Source: Gaoshiqia sediminis (lineage in GTDB: Bacteria > Bacteroidota > Bacteroidia > Bacteroidales > Prolixibacteraceae). Taken from it: 47,743 nucleotides of DNA. Below, piece after piece: positions 1-8,892 of this stretch. How positions within the stretch are numbered: the first letter of the stretch is position 1; every line of letters begins with the position of its first letter. The stretch spans positions 1 through 47,743 of the forward strand of contig NZ_JAPAAF010000035.1 of assembly GCF_025907915.1 (NCBI RefSeq), in the 5' to 3' direction. The translations under genes were made by a program, and so were the position numbers. The notes beneath the pieces are model-generated. The model saw nothing but the letters and a program-made list of their open reading frames with translations. It did not search any database and was not told the origin of the DNA.

Positions 1-2
1 TG

Positions 3-38
3 GATGATAAAGGGAACGACTTCTTCGAGCAGATTTAA
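3..38 (+). CDS. C-terminal tail of an upstream protein (partial)
   Basis: One frame entering from the left edge ends at a TAA at 36-38 and encodes a short acidic tail, DDKGNDFFEQI. A strong hairpin terminator follows about 30 bases later, which supports a real gene end here. Acidic tails of this kind occur at the end of GyrA in Bacteroidota, but eleven residues cannot identify the protein. Confidence 0.4.
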   Translation, partial: DDKGNDFFEQI

Positions 39-68
39 TTCGGATAGATTAATTTCAAAGATATCGAG

Positions 69-103
69 GGGCGTTCCTGTTTTGGGAATGCCCTTTGTTT
101 TTA
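69..103 (+). terminator. Intrinsic terminator of the upstream gene
   Basis: A 9-bp stem (69-77 with 85-93, one G-U pair) closes a 7-base loop and is followed by a T-rich run at 94-102. It separates the partial upstream gene from the TPR lipoprotein. Confidence 0.7.
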
Positions 104-270
104 GGTAGGTGTTCGTGCAGGCTATTTAATATGCTGTGCTTTTGGAGGGACGGTTTTGGAGAGATGGTCATTTGTATTACTTTTACCGCTTTCTGATTGG
201 ATGATCCGGTGGACTTTGGGATGGTTGAAGTGGTCAGATGTAAATCGATTCGTGTAAAACAAAAATAAAA

Positions 271-1164
271 ATGAAGGATATGAAAAGCCGGGTTGGAGTG
301 ATTGTAGTGTTGGTCGGTATGTTGGTGGGCTGTAGTGCTCCCAAGGTAATGGTTTCGCACCGGCAAAATGCCGAGAATGCTGAATTAAACGGAGATTATT
401 CATCAGCCACAGCGTCGTGGCAATTGTTTTTTGAACAGCAGATGGCTGCTGGAAGTGATATGGCTCCTGAGGTTTATGCCCGTGCAGCCCGCTCGGCTTA
501 TCGGGCCAATCAATTTGATTTGGCCGAAAATTGGTACAGCCAGGCACGGCAAGGGAACTTTGCCAATCGGGAGTTGTTTCTGGACTTGGCCGATATTTAT
601 AGCCAGCAGCAAAATCTGTCGAAAGAATTACAGACGTTGGAATCCTACCACGAAAATTACCCGGAAAATCCGGACTCGGCAGGGGTGGCTACCCGATTGT
701 TTGAAATTTATGAAAAGATTGGAAATGAAGGGAATGCGGCAGAACTTTGGCCGATGATGAAGGCTGAGAACCGGTCCGCTGAAAAATATCTGGATAAGTA
801 TTTCTCTATCCAGCGAAAATTGAAAAATGATGATGTGGCCGACACCGCGGCAGAAGAATTGTTGGCTCTGAATCCGAAACATGTGAAAGCCCTTGAATGG
901 CTGGGCGAGAAATATTACCGTCAGGCAGAAGAGCGTTACCAACGCGAGATGAAAGCTTACGAGAAGAACCGTACCCACCTCCAACATCATCATTTGTTGC
1001 AGGAACTAAAACTGGTGAATGCCGATTTTCAGAAATCGTTACGCCATTTTGAAGTTTTGTGGGAGATGGGGCCCAATTCGCAGTATGCTGCTTATATGGT
1101 CAATATTTATACCCGTTTCGAAAACCCGGAAAAGGCTAATTATTACCGGAAATATCTAAAATAG
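271..1164 (+). CDS. TPR-containing lipoprotein
   Basis: A 297-residue protein with a lipoprotein signal peptide: basic start, hydrophobic stretch and lipobox LVGC with Cys21. It should be anchored in an envelope membrane. The rest is helical with tetratricopeptide-like repeats (alternating small and aromatic residues, for example YSSATASWQLFFEQ and AENWYSQARQGN), a fold that normally mediates protein-protein contacts. A charged, probably coiled helix rich in Glu, Arg and Tyr lies near residues 210-245. It stands alone between a terminator and a convergent hydrolase gene. No enzymatic motif is visible, so the partner and process are unknown. The start is the ATG that places the signal peptide at the N-terminus. 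Confidence 0.8.
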   Translation: MKDMKSRVGVIVVLVGMLVGCSAPKVMVSHRQNAENAELNGDYSSATASWQLFFEQQMAAGSDMAPEVYARAARSAYRANQFDLAENWYSQARQGNFANRELFLDLADIYSQQQNLSKELQTLESYHENYPENPDSAGVATRLFEIYEKIGNEGNAAELWPMMKAENRSAEKYLDKYFSIQRKLKNDDVADTAAEELLALNPKHVKALEWLGEKYYRQAEERYQREMKAYEKNRTHLQHHHLLQELKLVNADFQKSLRHFEVLWEMGPNSQYAAYMVNIYTRFENPEKANYYRKYLK

Positions 1165-1224
1165 AACTACTTGATTTTCGGACAGGGTGACGCAGAAACC
1201 GACAGGCGCAACCGGGTCAAATCC

Positions 1225-2043
1225 TTACGTGTTTATGAAGCGGCTGATAGCCTCCATAAACAATTTGGGTTGTTCGGCATGGAGCCAGTGCCCGGCATCG
1301 GGGATGGTTTCAATCTTGGCTTCGGGATAGATTTTCCGGATCATCGTTTCATCTTCGGCAGTCAGGTAATTCGACTTCTCGCCCCGGACAAACAAAACGG
1401 GGTATTGCAGGATCGGGATACGGTCTTCCAGCCAGCGATAATTCACACCACCCACAATTTCATCGAGCGAATCATATAAAACATCCACGTTTACGCGACA
1501 TTTAAAATGCTTGGTTTCCTTGTTGCGGTAAATACTTTTCAGCAGAAACTGAACCAGTTCCCGGTTGCCCAGTTTTAGTTTCAGGAAGTCGGCAATTCCT
1601 TCGCGCGATTGGTATTTTTCGCAGTGATTGTTCAATTCGCGCAAGGTTTCCAGAATCAGCTGGTGCTGATAATATTGGCTGGTTTCCTGGTATTGCAGGT
1701 AATCTTTTGGAGCAATGTCCACCACGATCAACTTTTCAACTTTTTCGGGATAATCGGCAGCAAAGTACATGGCCGTTTTGCCGCCCATGCTGTGCCCAAT
1801 CACGATGGCTTTTTCGATTTGCTGACGTTCGAAAAACTCAGCCAAATCTTCTTTCATTAATTCGTAGGAATGTGCAGGTGCATTGGGCGATCGACCATGG
1901 TTGCGCTGATCGATCAGGTAAACATGGTAGTGGGCGCCCAGTTTCTTTCCGGTGGTCAGCCAATTGTCCGACGAGCCGTAAAGTCCGTGTACAATGACAA
2001 TGTTTTTACCCGGCGAACCTTCTTCCCTGAAAAATAACTCCAT
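1225..2043 (-). CDS. Alpha/beta-hydrolase fold esterase (YbfF-like)
   Basis: A 272-residue cytoplasmic hydrolase. It has the oxyanion motif HGLYGSSDNW near the N-terminus, the nucleophile elbow GHSMGG, and a C-terminal catalytic His in GHWLHAEQP, which together form a Ser-Asp-His triad. This layout fits small acyl-esterases such as YbfF; the substrate cannot be read from sequence. The ATG at 2043 is chosen because it lies 4 bases after the pdxJ stop and gives a normal N-terminus. A longer in-frame start inside pdxJ would add residues with no family match. Close spacing suggests co-transcription with pdxJ. Confidence 0.85.
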   Translation of the reverse strand: MELFFREEGSPGKNIVIVHGLYGSSDNWLTTGKKLGAHYHVYLIDQRNHGRSPNAPAHSYELMKEDLAEFFERQQIEKAIVIGHSMGGKTAMYFAADYPEKVEKLIVVDIAPKDYLQYQETSQYYQHQLILETLRELNNHCEKYQSREGIADFLKLKLGNRELVQFLLKSIYRNKETKHFKCRVNVDVLYDSLDEIVGGVNYRWLEDRIPILQYPVLFVRGEKSNYLTAEDETMIRKIYPEAKIETIPDAGHWLHAEQPKLFMEAISRFINT

Positions 2044-2047
2044 GCAT

Positions 2048-2764
2048 TTAAGGTTTGATGCATTCGAGGTATTCCTGTATGGTATTTCGCAGTCCCATGT
2101 AAAGGGCATCGGCGATCAGCGCATGGCCAATGGAAACTTCCTCGATATAGGGAATCATGTCGATCAGGTATTTGAGGTTCTTCAAGTTCAGGTCGTGCCC
2201 GGCATTGATCCCCAAACCCAAGCTTTTGGCAAGTTTTGAGGCGGCCACAAATGGGGCAACTGCTTTTTCCGGATCGGCCATGTATCCGCTGGCATAAGGC
2301 TCTGTGTAAAGTTCAATGCGGTCGGTGCCGACTTTTTTCGCGCCTTCTACCATTTTCTGGTCCGGATCAACAAAAATGGAAGCCCGGATGCCATGAGATT
2401 TAAGTTCGCTGATCACATCACGCAGAAAAGATTCGTTTTTGATCGTGTCCCAGCCGTGGTCCGAAGTCAGCTGTCCCGGCTTATCGGGTACCAGAGTAGC
2501 CTGGTCGGCTTTCACATCGATCACTAATTTCATGAAATCTTTACTTGGGTAACCCTCGATATTTAATTCGGTGGTAATGTGTGGTTTAATATCGTACACG
2601 TCCTGCCGGCGAATATGTCGCTCATCAGGCCGGGGATGCACCGTAATGCCCTCTGCACCAAATTTTTGACAGTTTATGGTAGCTTCCACCACACTGGGGA
2701 TAGAACCTCCGCGGGAGTTTCTTAATGTTGCTATTTTGTTTATATTTACACTTAGTCTGGTCAT
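2048..2764 (-). CDS. pdxJ: Pyridoxine 5'-phosphate synthase
   Basis: A 238-residue TIM-barrel enzyme of usual family length. PdxJ condenses 1-deoxy-D-xylulose 5-phosphate with 3-amino-1-hydroxyacetone 1-phosphate to form pyridoxine 5'-phosphate, the last ring-forming step of DXP-dependent vitamin B6 synthesis. Recognisable signatures are the N-terminal LSVNINKIATLRN, the phosphate/active-site region GAEGITVHPRPDERHI, and the late GINAGHDLNLKNL and EVSIGHALIADAL segments. It leads a two-gene minus-strand unit with the alpha/beta hydrolase and is divergent from the CBS-ACT gene (67-bp gap). Confidence 0.97.
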   Translation of the reverse strand: MTRLSVNINKIATLRNSRGGSIPSVVEATINCQKFGAEGITVHPRPDERHIRRQDVYDIKPHITTELNIEGYPSKDFMKLVIDVKADQATLVPDKPGQLTSDHGWDTIKNESFLRDVISELKSHGIRASIFVDPDQKMVEGAKKVGTDRIELYTEPYASGYMADPEKAVAPFVAASKLAKSLGLGINAGHDLNLKNLKYLIDMIPYIEEVSIGHALIADALYMGLRNTIQEYLECIKP

Positions 2765-2831
2765 GGTAAATGAAATAGGCCTGCAAGTTACAACATACTA
2801 TTGAAAGATTAGAATTCAAACTTGAAAAGTT

Positions 2832-3497
2832 TTGTTGGCAAAAGAACTCATATCGGATGTCATTCCTTCGTTACGGTTGACGGACAACGGCCAAAAGGCG
2901 TTGAATTGGATGGAAATTTTCCGTATTTCCCACTTGCCGGTGGTGGATAACCATCAGTATCTGGGACTGATATCGGACAAGTCAATTTATGATTTGAACC
3001 TGAATGATAAGTTGATGGAGGACTGCCGCGATTTTTTGGTTCAGCCGCATGTTGGTGTCAGTCAACATATTTATGAAGTGGTCTCGGTCGTGTCGAGATT
3101 GAAAATTACGGTAGTTCCTGTGCTTGATCAGGAGCACCAATACAGAGGGGTTATTACCGTATTTGACCTGGCACAGCGTTTTGCCGATCTGGTCGCTGTA
3201 AATGAGCCGGGAGGGGTGATTGTGCTGGAGTTAAACCCGATTGATTATTCGCTGGCCGAAATTGCCAGGATTGTGGAAGGGAATGACGCTAAAATTTTAA
3301 GCCTGTATGTTTCGAAGTCAGATGATTCAAAGGAGATTACGGTGACTCTGAAGATAAATCAAATGGATTTGTCGCCCGTTATCCAGACTTTTGTGCGTTT
3401 CGATTACGTTATCAAATCGGTGTTTATGGATGATTCGGTGTTGAAACATTTATATGATGACCGGTTTGAATTGTTGATGAAGTACCTGAATATTTAG
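2832..3497 (+). CDS. CBS-pair protein with C-terminal ACT-like domain (AcuB-like)
   Basis: A 221-residue cytoplasmic protein. Residues 1-130 hold two CBS motifs (segments HLPVVDNHQYLGLIS and VVPVLDQEHQYRGVIT), a module that binds adenine nucleotides. Residues about 135-210 look like an ACT domain (VIVLELNPIDYSLAEIARIVEGNDAKIL), so the arrangement resembles AcuB-type sensors. The frame has a TGA at 2823-2825 and no ATG before the first conserved residues, so the start must be TTG at 2832 or 2835. It precedes nadK by 99 bp, and a nucleotide-sensing role next to NADP synthesis would be reasonable but is inferred. Confidence 0.8.
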   Translation: MLAKELISDVIPSLRLTDNGQKALNWMEIFRISHLPVVDNHQYLGLISDKSIYDLNLNDKLMEDCRDFLVQPHVGVSQHIYEVVSVVSRLKITVVPVLDQEHQYRGVITVFDLAQRFADLVAVNEPGGVIVLELNPIDYSLAEIARIVEGNDAKILSLYVSKSDDSKEITVTLKINQMDLSPVIQTFVRFDYVIKSVFMDDSVLKHLYDDRFELLMKYLNI

Positions 3498-3596
3498 TGT
3501 TTCGACATTTCTGACAGGAGTTTTAATGAATTTATTAATAAAAGTTTGATGTCTTTTTACGGTTTTGACTTTTGACTTTACAACAGTAACCCCGAT

Positions 3597-4478
3597 ATGA
3601 TGATAGCAATTTTTGGTTTGAGCCTCGATCCCGTCTTTTCGCCTGATTTAACCAGGCTTTTTTTATTGCTGAAAGAACGGCAAATAAAAGTGTACCTCTA
3701 TAAGCCGATGCACGAGTTTGTAAAATCGGCTTGTCATATTCAGCCGGATATTGCTGGTGTTTTTACCACTGGAGCTGAGTTGCCCGAATCGGTCCGTTAC
3801 CTGATCAGCATTGGAGGCGACGGCACATTTTTGAAATCCATCCTGGCTTTAAAGAATAAATCGATTCCGGTAGCAGGGATTAATCTGGGGCGGCTGGGCT
3901 TTTTATCGGCCATTGCTCGCGAGGATATCGATGAGGCACTGGACAATATTGTGAATGGCCATTTTGAAATTGAGGAGCGTTCGGTTTTGCAGGTGGATGG
4001 CCTGATTGATACGTTCGGCGATTTCAATTATGCGCTCAACGAGATCACGGTTACTAAAATGGATACGTCATCGATGATCAATATCCACACGTATTTGAAC
4101 GATCAATACCTGACCACCTATTGGGCCGATGGCCTGATTATTGCCACGCCCACCGGATCGACAGCCTATTCGCTGAGCGTAGGAGGGCCCATACTTACCC
4201 CCGACTCTAAAAGCATCGTTATCACCCCGATTGCCCCGCACAACCTTACCATGCGGCCTATTGTAGTGCCCGACCACAATAAACTCACGCTCCGGGTTGA
4301 AGGGCGTGGACAACAATTTCTGGCCTCCCTCGATTCCCGTTCCGAAGCCATAAACTTTCCGGGTGAAATCTTAATTCGCAAAGCTGATTTTCATGTCCAG
4401 ACACTAAAGCTTCCCGGGCACGATTTTTTCAGTACGTTGCGCAATAAACTGATGTGGGGTGCCGACCGCAGGAATTAA
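3597..4478 (+). CDS. nadK: NAD kinase
   Basis: A 293-residue enzyme that phosphorylates NAD to NADP in the cytosol using ATP or polyphosphate. The hallmark GGDGT lies at residues 73-77 (Asp75 is the catalytic residue in the family), followed by GINLGRLGFLS, the NE motif in YALNEITV, and the glycine-rich TPTGSTAYSLSVGGPI segment. Length is normal. Two ATGs stand in tandem at 3597 and 3600 and either could be the start. The 118 bp upstream of this start contain the palindrome TTTATTAATAAA at 3531-3542 and a duplicated TTTTGAC. Confidence 0.97.
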   Translation: MMIAIFGLSLDPVFSPDLTRLFLLLKERQIKVYLYKPMHEFVKSACHIQPDIAGVFTTGAELPESVRYLISIGGDGTFLKSILALKNKSIPVAGINLGRLGFLSAIAREDIDEALDNIVNGHFEIEERSVLQVDGLIDTFGDFNYALNEITVTKMDTSSMINIHTYLNDQYLTTYWADGLIIATPTGSTAYSLSVGGPILTPDSKSIVITPIAPHNLTMRPIVVPDHNKLTLRVEGRGQQFLASLDSRSEAINFPGEILIRKADFHVQTLKLPGHDFFSTLRNKLMWGADRRN

Positions 4479-4553
4479 TTTGGGACTTAACAATTTTTAA
4501 CCTCTATTTGGGTTTTATAGGGGGCAGCAGGCATGATGTTTTGAGAATTATAT

Positions 4554-4561
4554 TACTTTTG
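4554..4561 (+). promoter_or_regulatory. Candidate -7 box before the porG-like gene
   Basis: TACTTTTG matches the Bacteroidota -7 consensus TAnnTTTG. No TTTG lies at the ideal 19-bp spacing, the nearest being 10 bp upstream. The box would leave a leader of roughly 95 bases before the ATG at 4662. Confidence 0.35.
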
Positions 4562-4661
4562 TAGCCTTTGAAAGGTGTTATGTTTAAAATGTAAAATCTG
4601 ATGCCGGAACGATATGCAATGCTGTCTTTTTTAATCAACCTTTCACGAAAAAAGATAATCC

Positions 4662-5432
4662 ATGAAACGATTGTTTTTACTCGCATTTAGCTTGTTGATG
4701 TTTGGTGTGTTATCGGCACAAAAGACAGCTGATATTGGTATTTGGGGCGGCGTTGGAACTTACACCGGAGATATGACATCCGTGAATTATAAAAGTTCTT
4801 TGGGGCCGGCAGCCGGGGCGTTTGTCCGGTACAATTTTAATCCTCGGTACAGTTTGCGGGGTACGGTGATGGTGAGCGACCTGGACGTAATCGGCTCATA
4901 TGAAAGCCATCCCTGGGAATTTGGCAAAATGGTGACCGACGTATCGGCGATGTTCGAGTTCAATTTTTTCCGGTATATCATGGGGAGCAAGCGTCATCCG
5001 ATAACGCCGTATTTATTGGTAGGTCTTGGGGTCAGCCTCTATCCGTATGATTATGATCCGGAAATGTTGGCAGGCGTAGTGCCTTATCTGAATACAAATT
5101 CAGCGCCCAATTTACCGTCCGGATATGACAAGGCTTACCGGGAGAATGTTGTGGCAGCCAATATTCCGCTGGGATTTGGCTTTAAATTTAATGTGGGTGA
5201 ACGCTTGTCGGTAGGAATGGAAGGGCAGATCCGCAAATATTTGGATGACCGCCTGGACAACCTGGATGATCCGTTGAAATATTACACCGCGACAGGAGAG
5301 AATGCGGGCTATTGGACAACATACAACGACGCCTTGCATAACAACGACTGGACATTTCATTTTGGAGTCCATTTGTCCTACCTCATTTACCGGGGGGGCA
5401 AGAAATGTCCGGCCTACGACAACATAAATTAG
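4662..5432 (+). CDS. porG: PorG-like outer-membrane protein (DUF6089 family), type IX secretion
   Basis: A 256-residue protein with a Sec signal peptide ending LSAQ. The mature part has alternating aromatic and polar strands typical of a small 8-stranded OmpA/OmpW-like barrel (GIWGGVGTYTGDM, GAFVRYNFNPRYSLRG, PYLLVGLGVSLYPY, FHFGVHLSYLIYRGGKK). In Porphyromonas gingivalis the type IX secretion protein PorG (PG0189) sits directly before uppS, bamA and two ompH genes, the same order as here. Residue pattern plus synteny support a PorG role, where it associates with the PorK/PorN ring at the outer membrane. The rest of the machinery is not in the window, so the symbol rests partly on gene order. 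Confidence 0.72.
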   Translation: MKRLFLLAFSLLMFGVLSAQKTADIGIWGGVGTYTGDMTSVNYKSSLGPAAGAFVRYNFNPRYSLRGTVMVSDLDVIGSYESHPWEFGKMVTDVSAMFEFNFFRYIMGSKRHPITPYLLVGLGVSLYPYDYDPEMLAGVVPYLNTNSAPNLPSGYDKAYRENVVAANIPLGFGFKFNVGERLSVGMEGQIRKYLDDRLDNLDDPLKYYTATGENAGYWTTYNDALHNNDWTFHFGVHLSYLIYRGGKKCPAYDNIN

Positions 5433-5437
5433 TGTGA

Positions 5438-6181
5438 ATGATTTTGAAAGATAAAATAGCAAGCGAAAAATTACCAAAACATGTGGCCATTATCATGGAC
5501 GGAAACGGTCGTTGGGCCGCACTTCATGGAAATGAGCGGACTTTTGGGCACGAACATGGTGTTGAGTCGGTTCGATCGGTGGTCGAAGGCGCCGGCGAAA
5601 TCGGCTTGAAATACCTTACTTTGTACGCTTTTTCAACCGAAAACTGGGGGCGTCCCAAAGAGGAGGTTGATGCCCTGATGGGCCTTTTGGTTCATGCCAT
5701 AAACGAGGAAACCGAAAAGCTGAAGGAGAAAAATGTATCCTTACAGATGATCGGCGATTTTGATAGCCTCCCTGTTGATGTTCAGGATAAACTGAACTGG
5801 TCTATTAACGAACTGAAAGATTGCACCGGGCTGACGCTCATTCTTGCCTTAAGTTACAGCGCCCGTTGGGAAATTACCGAAGCTGTTAGAAAAATTGCTG
5901 ACGATGTAAAAAGCGGAAAACTCGGGACTGAACAAATCAACAACGAATTAATCGATACATACCTTACCACCAATGGAATTCCAGACCCTGAACTGCTCAT
6001 CCGCACCAGCGGGGAAAACCGGGTAAGTAACTTTTTGCTGTGGCAAATAGCCTATACCGAGTTTTATTTCACCCCGATTTTATGGCCCGATTTCAGGAAA
6101 GATAACCTGTTTGAGGCCATTTGCGATTTTCAAAACAGAGAAAGAAGGTTTGGAAAAACCAGTCAACAAATTGTGAGCTAA
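5438..6181 (+). CDS. uppS: Isoprenyl transferase / undecaprenyl diphosphate synthase
   Basis: A 247-residue cis-prenyltransferase that extends farnesyl diphosphate with isopentenyl diphosphate to make the C55 carrier lipid for peptidoglycan and surface glycans. The catalytic P-loop IIMDGNGRWA includes Asp21; further signatures are GHEHGVESVR, TLYAFSTENWGRP, and the C-terminal PDPELLIRTSGENRVSNFLLWQ with the IPP-binding RTSGE...SNF motif. The start ATG lies 5 bp after the porG-like stop and the gene ends 14 bp before bamA, so one transcript is likely. Confidence 0.96.
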   Translation: MILKDKIASEKLPKHVAIIMDGNGRWAALHGNERTFGHEHGVESVRSVVEGAGEIGLKYLTLYAFSTENWGRPKEEVDALMGLLVHAINEETEKLKEKNVSLQMIGDFDSLPVDVQDKLNWSINELKDCTGLTLILALSYSARWEITEAVRKIADDVKSGKLGTEQINNELIDTYLTTNGIPDPELLIRTSGENRVSNFLLWQIAYTEFYFTPILWPDFRKDNLFEAICDFQNRERRFGKTSQQIVS

Positions 6182-6195
6182 CCAATTTACCGGAA

Positions 6196-8826
6196 ATGCG
6201 AAAACTGAAGATTTTCTTAGTATTGTTTTTATTGAGTTTAACTACGTTTGCTCAGGAAGAAGGAACAAACTTTTCAATTTACTACTCCAGCCCCCAAAAA
6301 TATACCATTGCAGGAATTGACGTTCTGGGCATACGTTATTTGGATACCAATGTGCTGATTCAAATATCCGGCCTTGCTGTTGGTGACGAAATCTTAATTC
6401 CCGGTGAGGAAATCTCCAATGCCATCAAGAAATTGTGGGGACACCAAATGTTCTCTGATGTGAAAATTGAAGCCAGCAAAGTAGATGGCGATTTTATCTG
6501 GCTGAACATCTTCCTGCAGGAGCGTCCCCGGTTGGCCGATGTTAATTTCTTTGGCGTTTCGAAATCGGAAAAAGATGACATTACTGAAAAAGTATTGTTG
6601 TTGCGGGGCAGCCAGGTAACAGATAACCAGCTGATCAATGCAGAGCGGATCATTAAAAACATTTTTCACGACAAGGGGTTTTTGAATACCGAAGTGAATA
6701 TTGTACAACGAGATGATACTGTCCAGGAAAATAGTGTCATTCTGGATATCATGGTCGATAAAAAGGAAAAGGTAAAGGTTGAAGAAATCATTTTTCACGG
6801 GGTTGAAAACCTGAGTGAAAGTACCCTGAACCGGGCCATGAAAAAAACCAATGCCCGGAAGCTGCGCAACTTCTTCCAAACCAAAAAATTTCTGGAGGAC
6901 AAGTTCCGGGAAGATAAAGGCAACGTAATTGCCAAGTATAACGAGAAAGGTTACCGCGATGCTACTATTGTAACCGATACGGTGACCCCGGTTGCCGAAG
7001 GCCGTGTCCGTCTGGATATTTGGGTAGAAGAAGGCGACAAATATTATTTTGGCGATGTGAAGTGGATGGGGAATACCGTTTATCCGGGCGATTACCTCGA
7101 TGCTGTGTTGGGTATTAAAAAAGGTGATGTGTTTGACCAAAAATTGTTGGATAAACGATTGACCACTGACGATGATGCAGTTAGTAACCTGTATTTGGAC
7201 CACGGGTACTTGTTTTTCAACCTCGAACCGGTAGAAGCAAACATTAATGCCGACTCCATCGATTTTGAAATGCGCATCTACGAAGGTACCCAGGCTACCA
7301 TCAATAAAGTAATTATCGAGGGGAACACGAAAACGCACGAACATGTTGCCCGTCGCGAACTTAGAACGTATCCGGGTGACTTGTTTAGCAAATCTGATAT
7401 TATCCGTTCGGTGCGTGAGTTGTCGCAGCTCGGCCATTTCGACCCCGAGGCTATTAATCCTGTTCCTATTCCACATCCCGAAGACGGTACGGTTGACATT
7501 AAATATGAATTGCAGGAAAAGGCAAACGACCAGATTGAATTGTCGGGTGGTTGGGGTGCCCGCATGTTTGTGGGTACGGTAGGTCTGCGTTTCTCCAACT
7601 TCTCGGTGCGCAATTTCTTCAATAAAGAAGCATGGCGCCCCTTACCCACAGGCGATGGACAAACCTTGAGCGTACGTGCTCAAACAAGCGGCAAGTTTTA
7701 CCAATCGTATAGCCTGTCGTTTATCGAGCCCTGGCTGGGTGGTAAAAAGCCGAATTCGTTGTCCGTTTCATTTTCACGTTCAAAAGTGAACTATTCGGCC
7801 AACAATTATTACAATAGCTCTTACAGCCCCTATGGCAGTGGGTATGGATACGGTAACCCATACAGCTATTATGGTGGCTACGGTGGTTATGGCGGTGGTT
7901 ATGGTGGCTACAGTGGTTACGGCTATCCTTATCAGGAAGATACAAACCCGGATGATGATCAGGTTCAGATAACCACTTCTGCAGCATTAGGTTACGGATA
8001 CCGCTTGAGATGGCCGGATGACTTTTTTACGCTTTACCACGAAGTGTCCTATCAGCACTACAACCTAAAAAATATGGCTAGTTATTATTACTTCCTGAAT
8101 GACGAAACCGGTGATGGAAGTGGTAGTTTCAATAACTTCAGTTTTAAAACAACTTTCGGACGTAACTCGGTTGATAACCCGCTTTACTCGCGGAGAGGTT
8201 CGGAGTTTTCATTGGCCTTACAGTTTACTCCTCCATTTTCATTGCTAAACGGAAAAGATTACAGTGATCCGGACCTGACCAGTGAAGATCGTTATAAGTG
8301 GATTGAATACCATAAATGGAAAATGAAAGGGGCTTGGTACACGCCGGTTTCGAAAAATACCAACTTGGTGTTGCACACCAAATTTGAATATGGCTTTTTG
8401 GGTTATTTTGACAAATACCGCCGTTCACCGTTCGAACGCTTCCGCGTTGGTGGATCGGGTATGTCCGGATACAACTTCTACGGTGCCGATATCGTGTCCC
8501 TGCGCGGTTATCAGGATTACAGCCTAAGCCCTACTACCGGATCGAATATCTACCATAAACTGACGATGGAATTACGATACCCCGTTACCCTGAAACCTTC
8601 GGCAACCATTTATCTGTTGGGCTTCATTGAAGGCGGTAATGCCTGGATGGACTTTAAAGATTACAACGCGTTCGACCTGAAACGCTCTGCCGGTTTGGGT
8701 GTGCGCATCTTCCTGCCCATGTTTGGGTTGATGGGTATCGACTGGGGATATGGGTTTGATGCGGTTAACGGCGATAAATCGGTTGGAGGAAGTCAGTTCC
8801 ACTTCGTTATGGGTCAGCAGTTCTGA
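6196..8826 (+). CDS. bamA: Outer-membrane protein assembly factor BamA
   Basis: An 876-residue Omp85 protein that folds and inserts outer-membrane barrels. The Sec signal peptide ends in FAQ at residue 20; about five POTRA domains follow (residues 30-450, with repeats such as VKVEEIIFHGVENLSESTLNRAM and ATINKVIIEGNTKTHEHVARREL). The C-terminal barrel carries the SGWGARMFVG-type start and closes with FHFVMGQQF ending in Phe. The ATG at 6196 is preferred to an earlier in-frame ATG at 6121 inside uppS because it begins the signal peptide. Residues about 537-580 form a Gly/Tyr-rich insertion in a barrel loop. Neighbouring Skp-like genes fit the same assembly pathway. Confidence 0.95.
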   Translation: MRKLKIFLVLFLLSLTTFAQEEGTNFSIYYSSPQKYTIAGIDVLGIRYLDTNVLIQISGLAVGDEILIPGEEISNAIKKLWGHQMFSDVKIEASKVDGDFIWLNIFLQERPRLADVNFFGVSKSEKDDITEKVLLLRGSQVTDNQLINAERIIKNIFHDKGFLNTEVNIVQRDDTVQENSVILDIMVDKKEKVKVEEIIFHGVENLSESTLNRAMKKTNARKLRNFFQTKKFLEDKFREDKGNVIAKYNEKGYRDATIVTDTVTPVAEGRVRLDIWVEEGDKYYFGDVKWMGNTVYPGDYLDAVLGIKKGDVFDQKLLDKRLTTDDDAVSNLYLDHGYLFFNLEPVEANINADSIDFEMRIYEGTQATINKVIIEGNTKTHEHVARRELRTYPGDLFSKSDIIRSVRELSQLGHFDPEAINPVPIPHPEDGTVDIKYELQEKANDQIELSGGWGARMFVGTVGLRFSNFSVRNFFNKEAWRPLPTGDGQTLSVRAQTSGKFYQSYSLSFIEPWLGGKKPNSLSVSFSRSKVNYSANNYYNSSYSPYGSGYGYGNPYSYYGGYGGYGGGYGGYSGYGYPYQEDTNPDDDQVQITTSAALGYGYRLRWPDDFFTLYHEVSYQHYNLKNMASYYYFLNDETGDGSGSFNNFSFKTTFGRNSVDNPLYSRRGSEFSLALQFTPPFSLLNGKDYSDPDLTSEDRYKWIEYHKWKMKGAWYTPVSKNTNLVLHTKFEYGFLGYFDKYRRSPFERFRVGGSGMSGYNFYGADIVSLRGYQDYSLSPTTGSNIYHKLTMELRYPVTLKPSATIYLLGFIEGGNAWMDFKDYNAFDLKRSAGLGVRIFLPMFGLMGIDWGYGFDAVNGDKSVGGSQFHFVMGQQF

Positions 8827-8892
8827 TAGTTACGAGTTTGGCTTGGTATTTGATTGAACTGATTCAGAAAAAACTTAAAAAAAATTGAAGTG

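Noticed and set aside
6394-7476. Long open frame (360 codons) on the minus strand inside bamA
   Set aside because: It lies fully opposite well-supported POTRA coding sequence, has no recognisable motifs and has a biased composition typical of antisense shadows.
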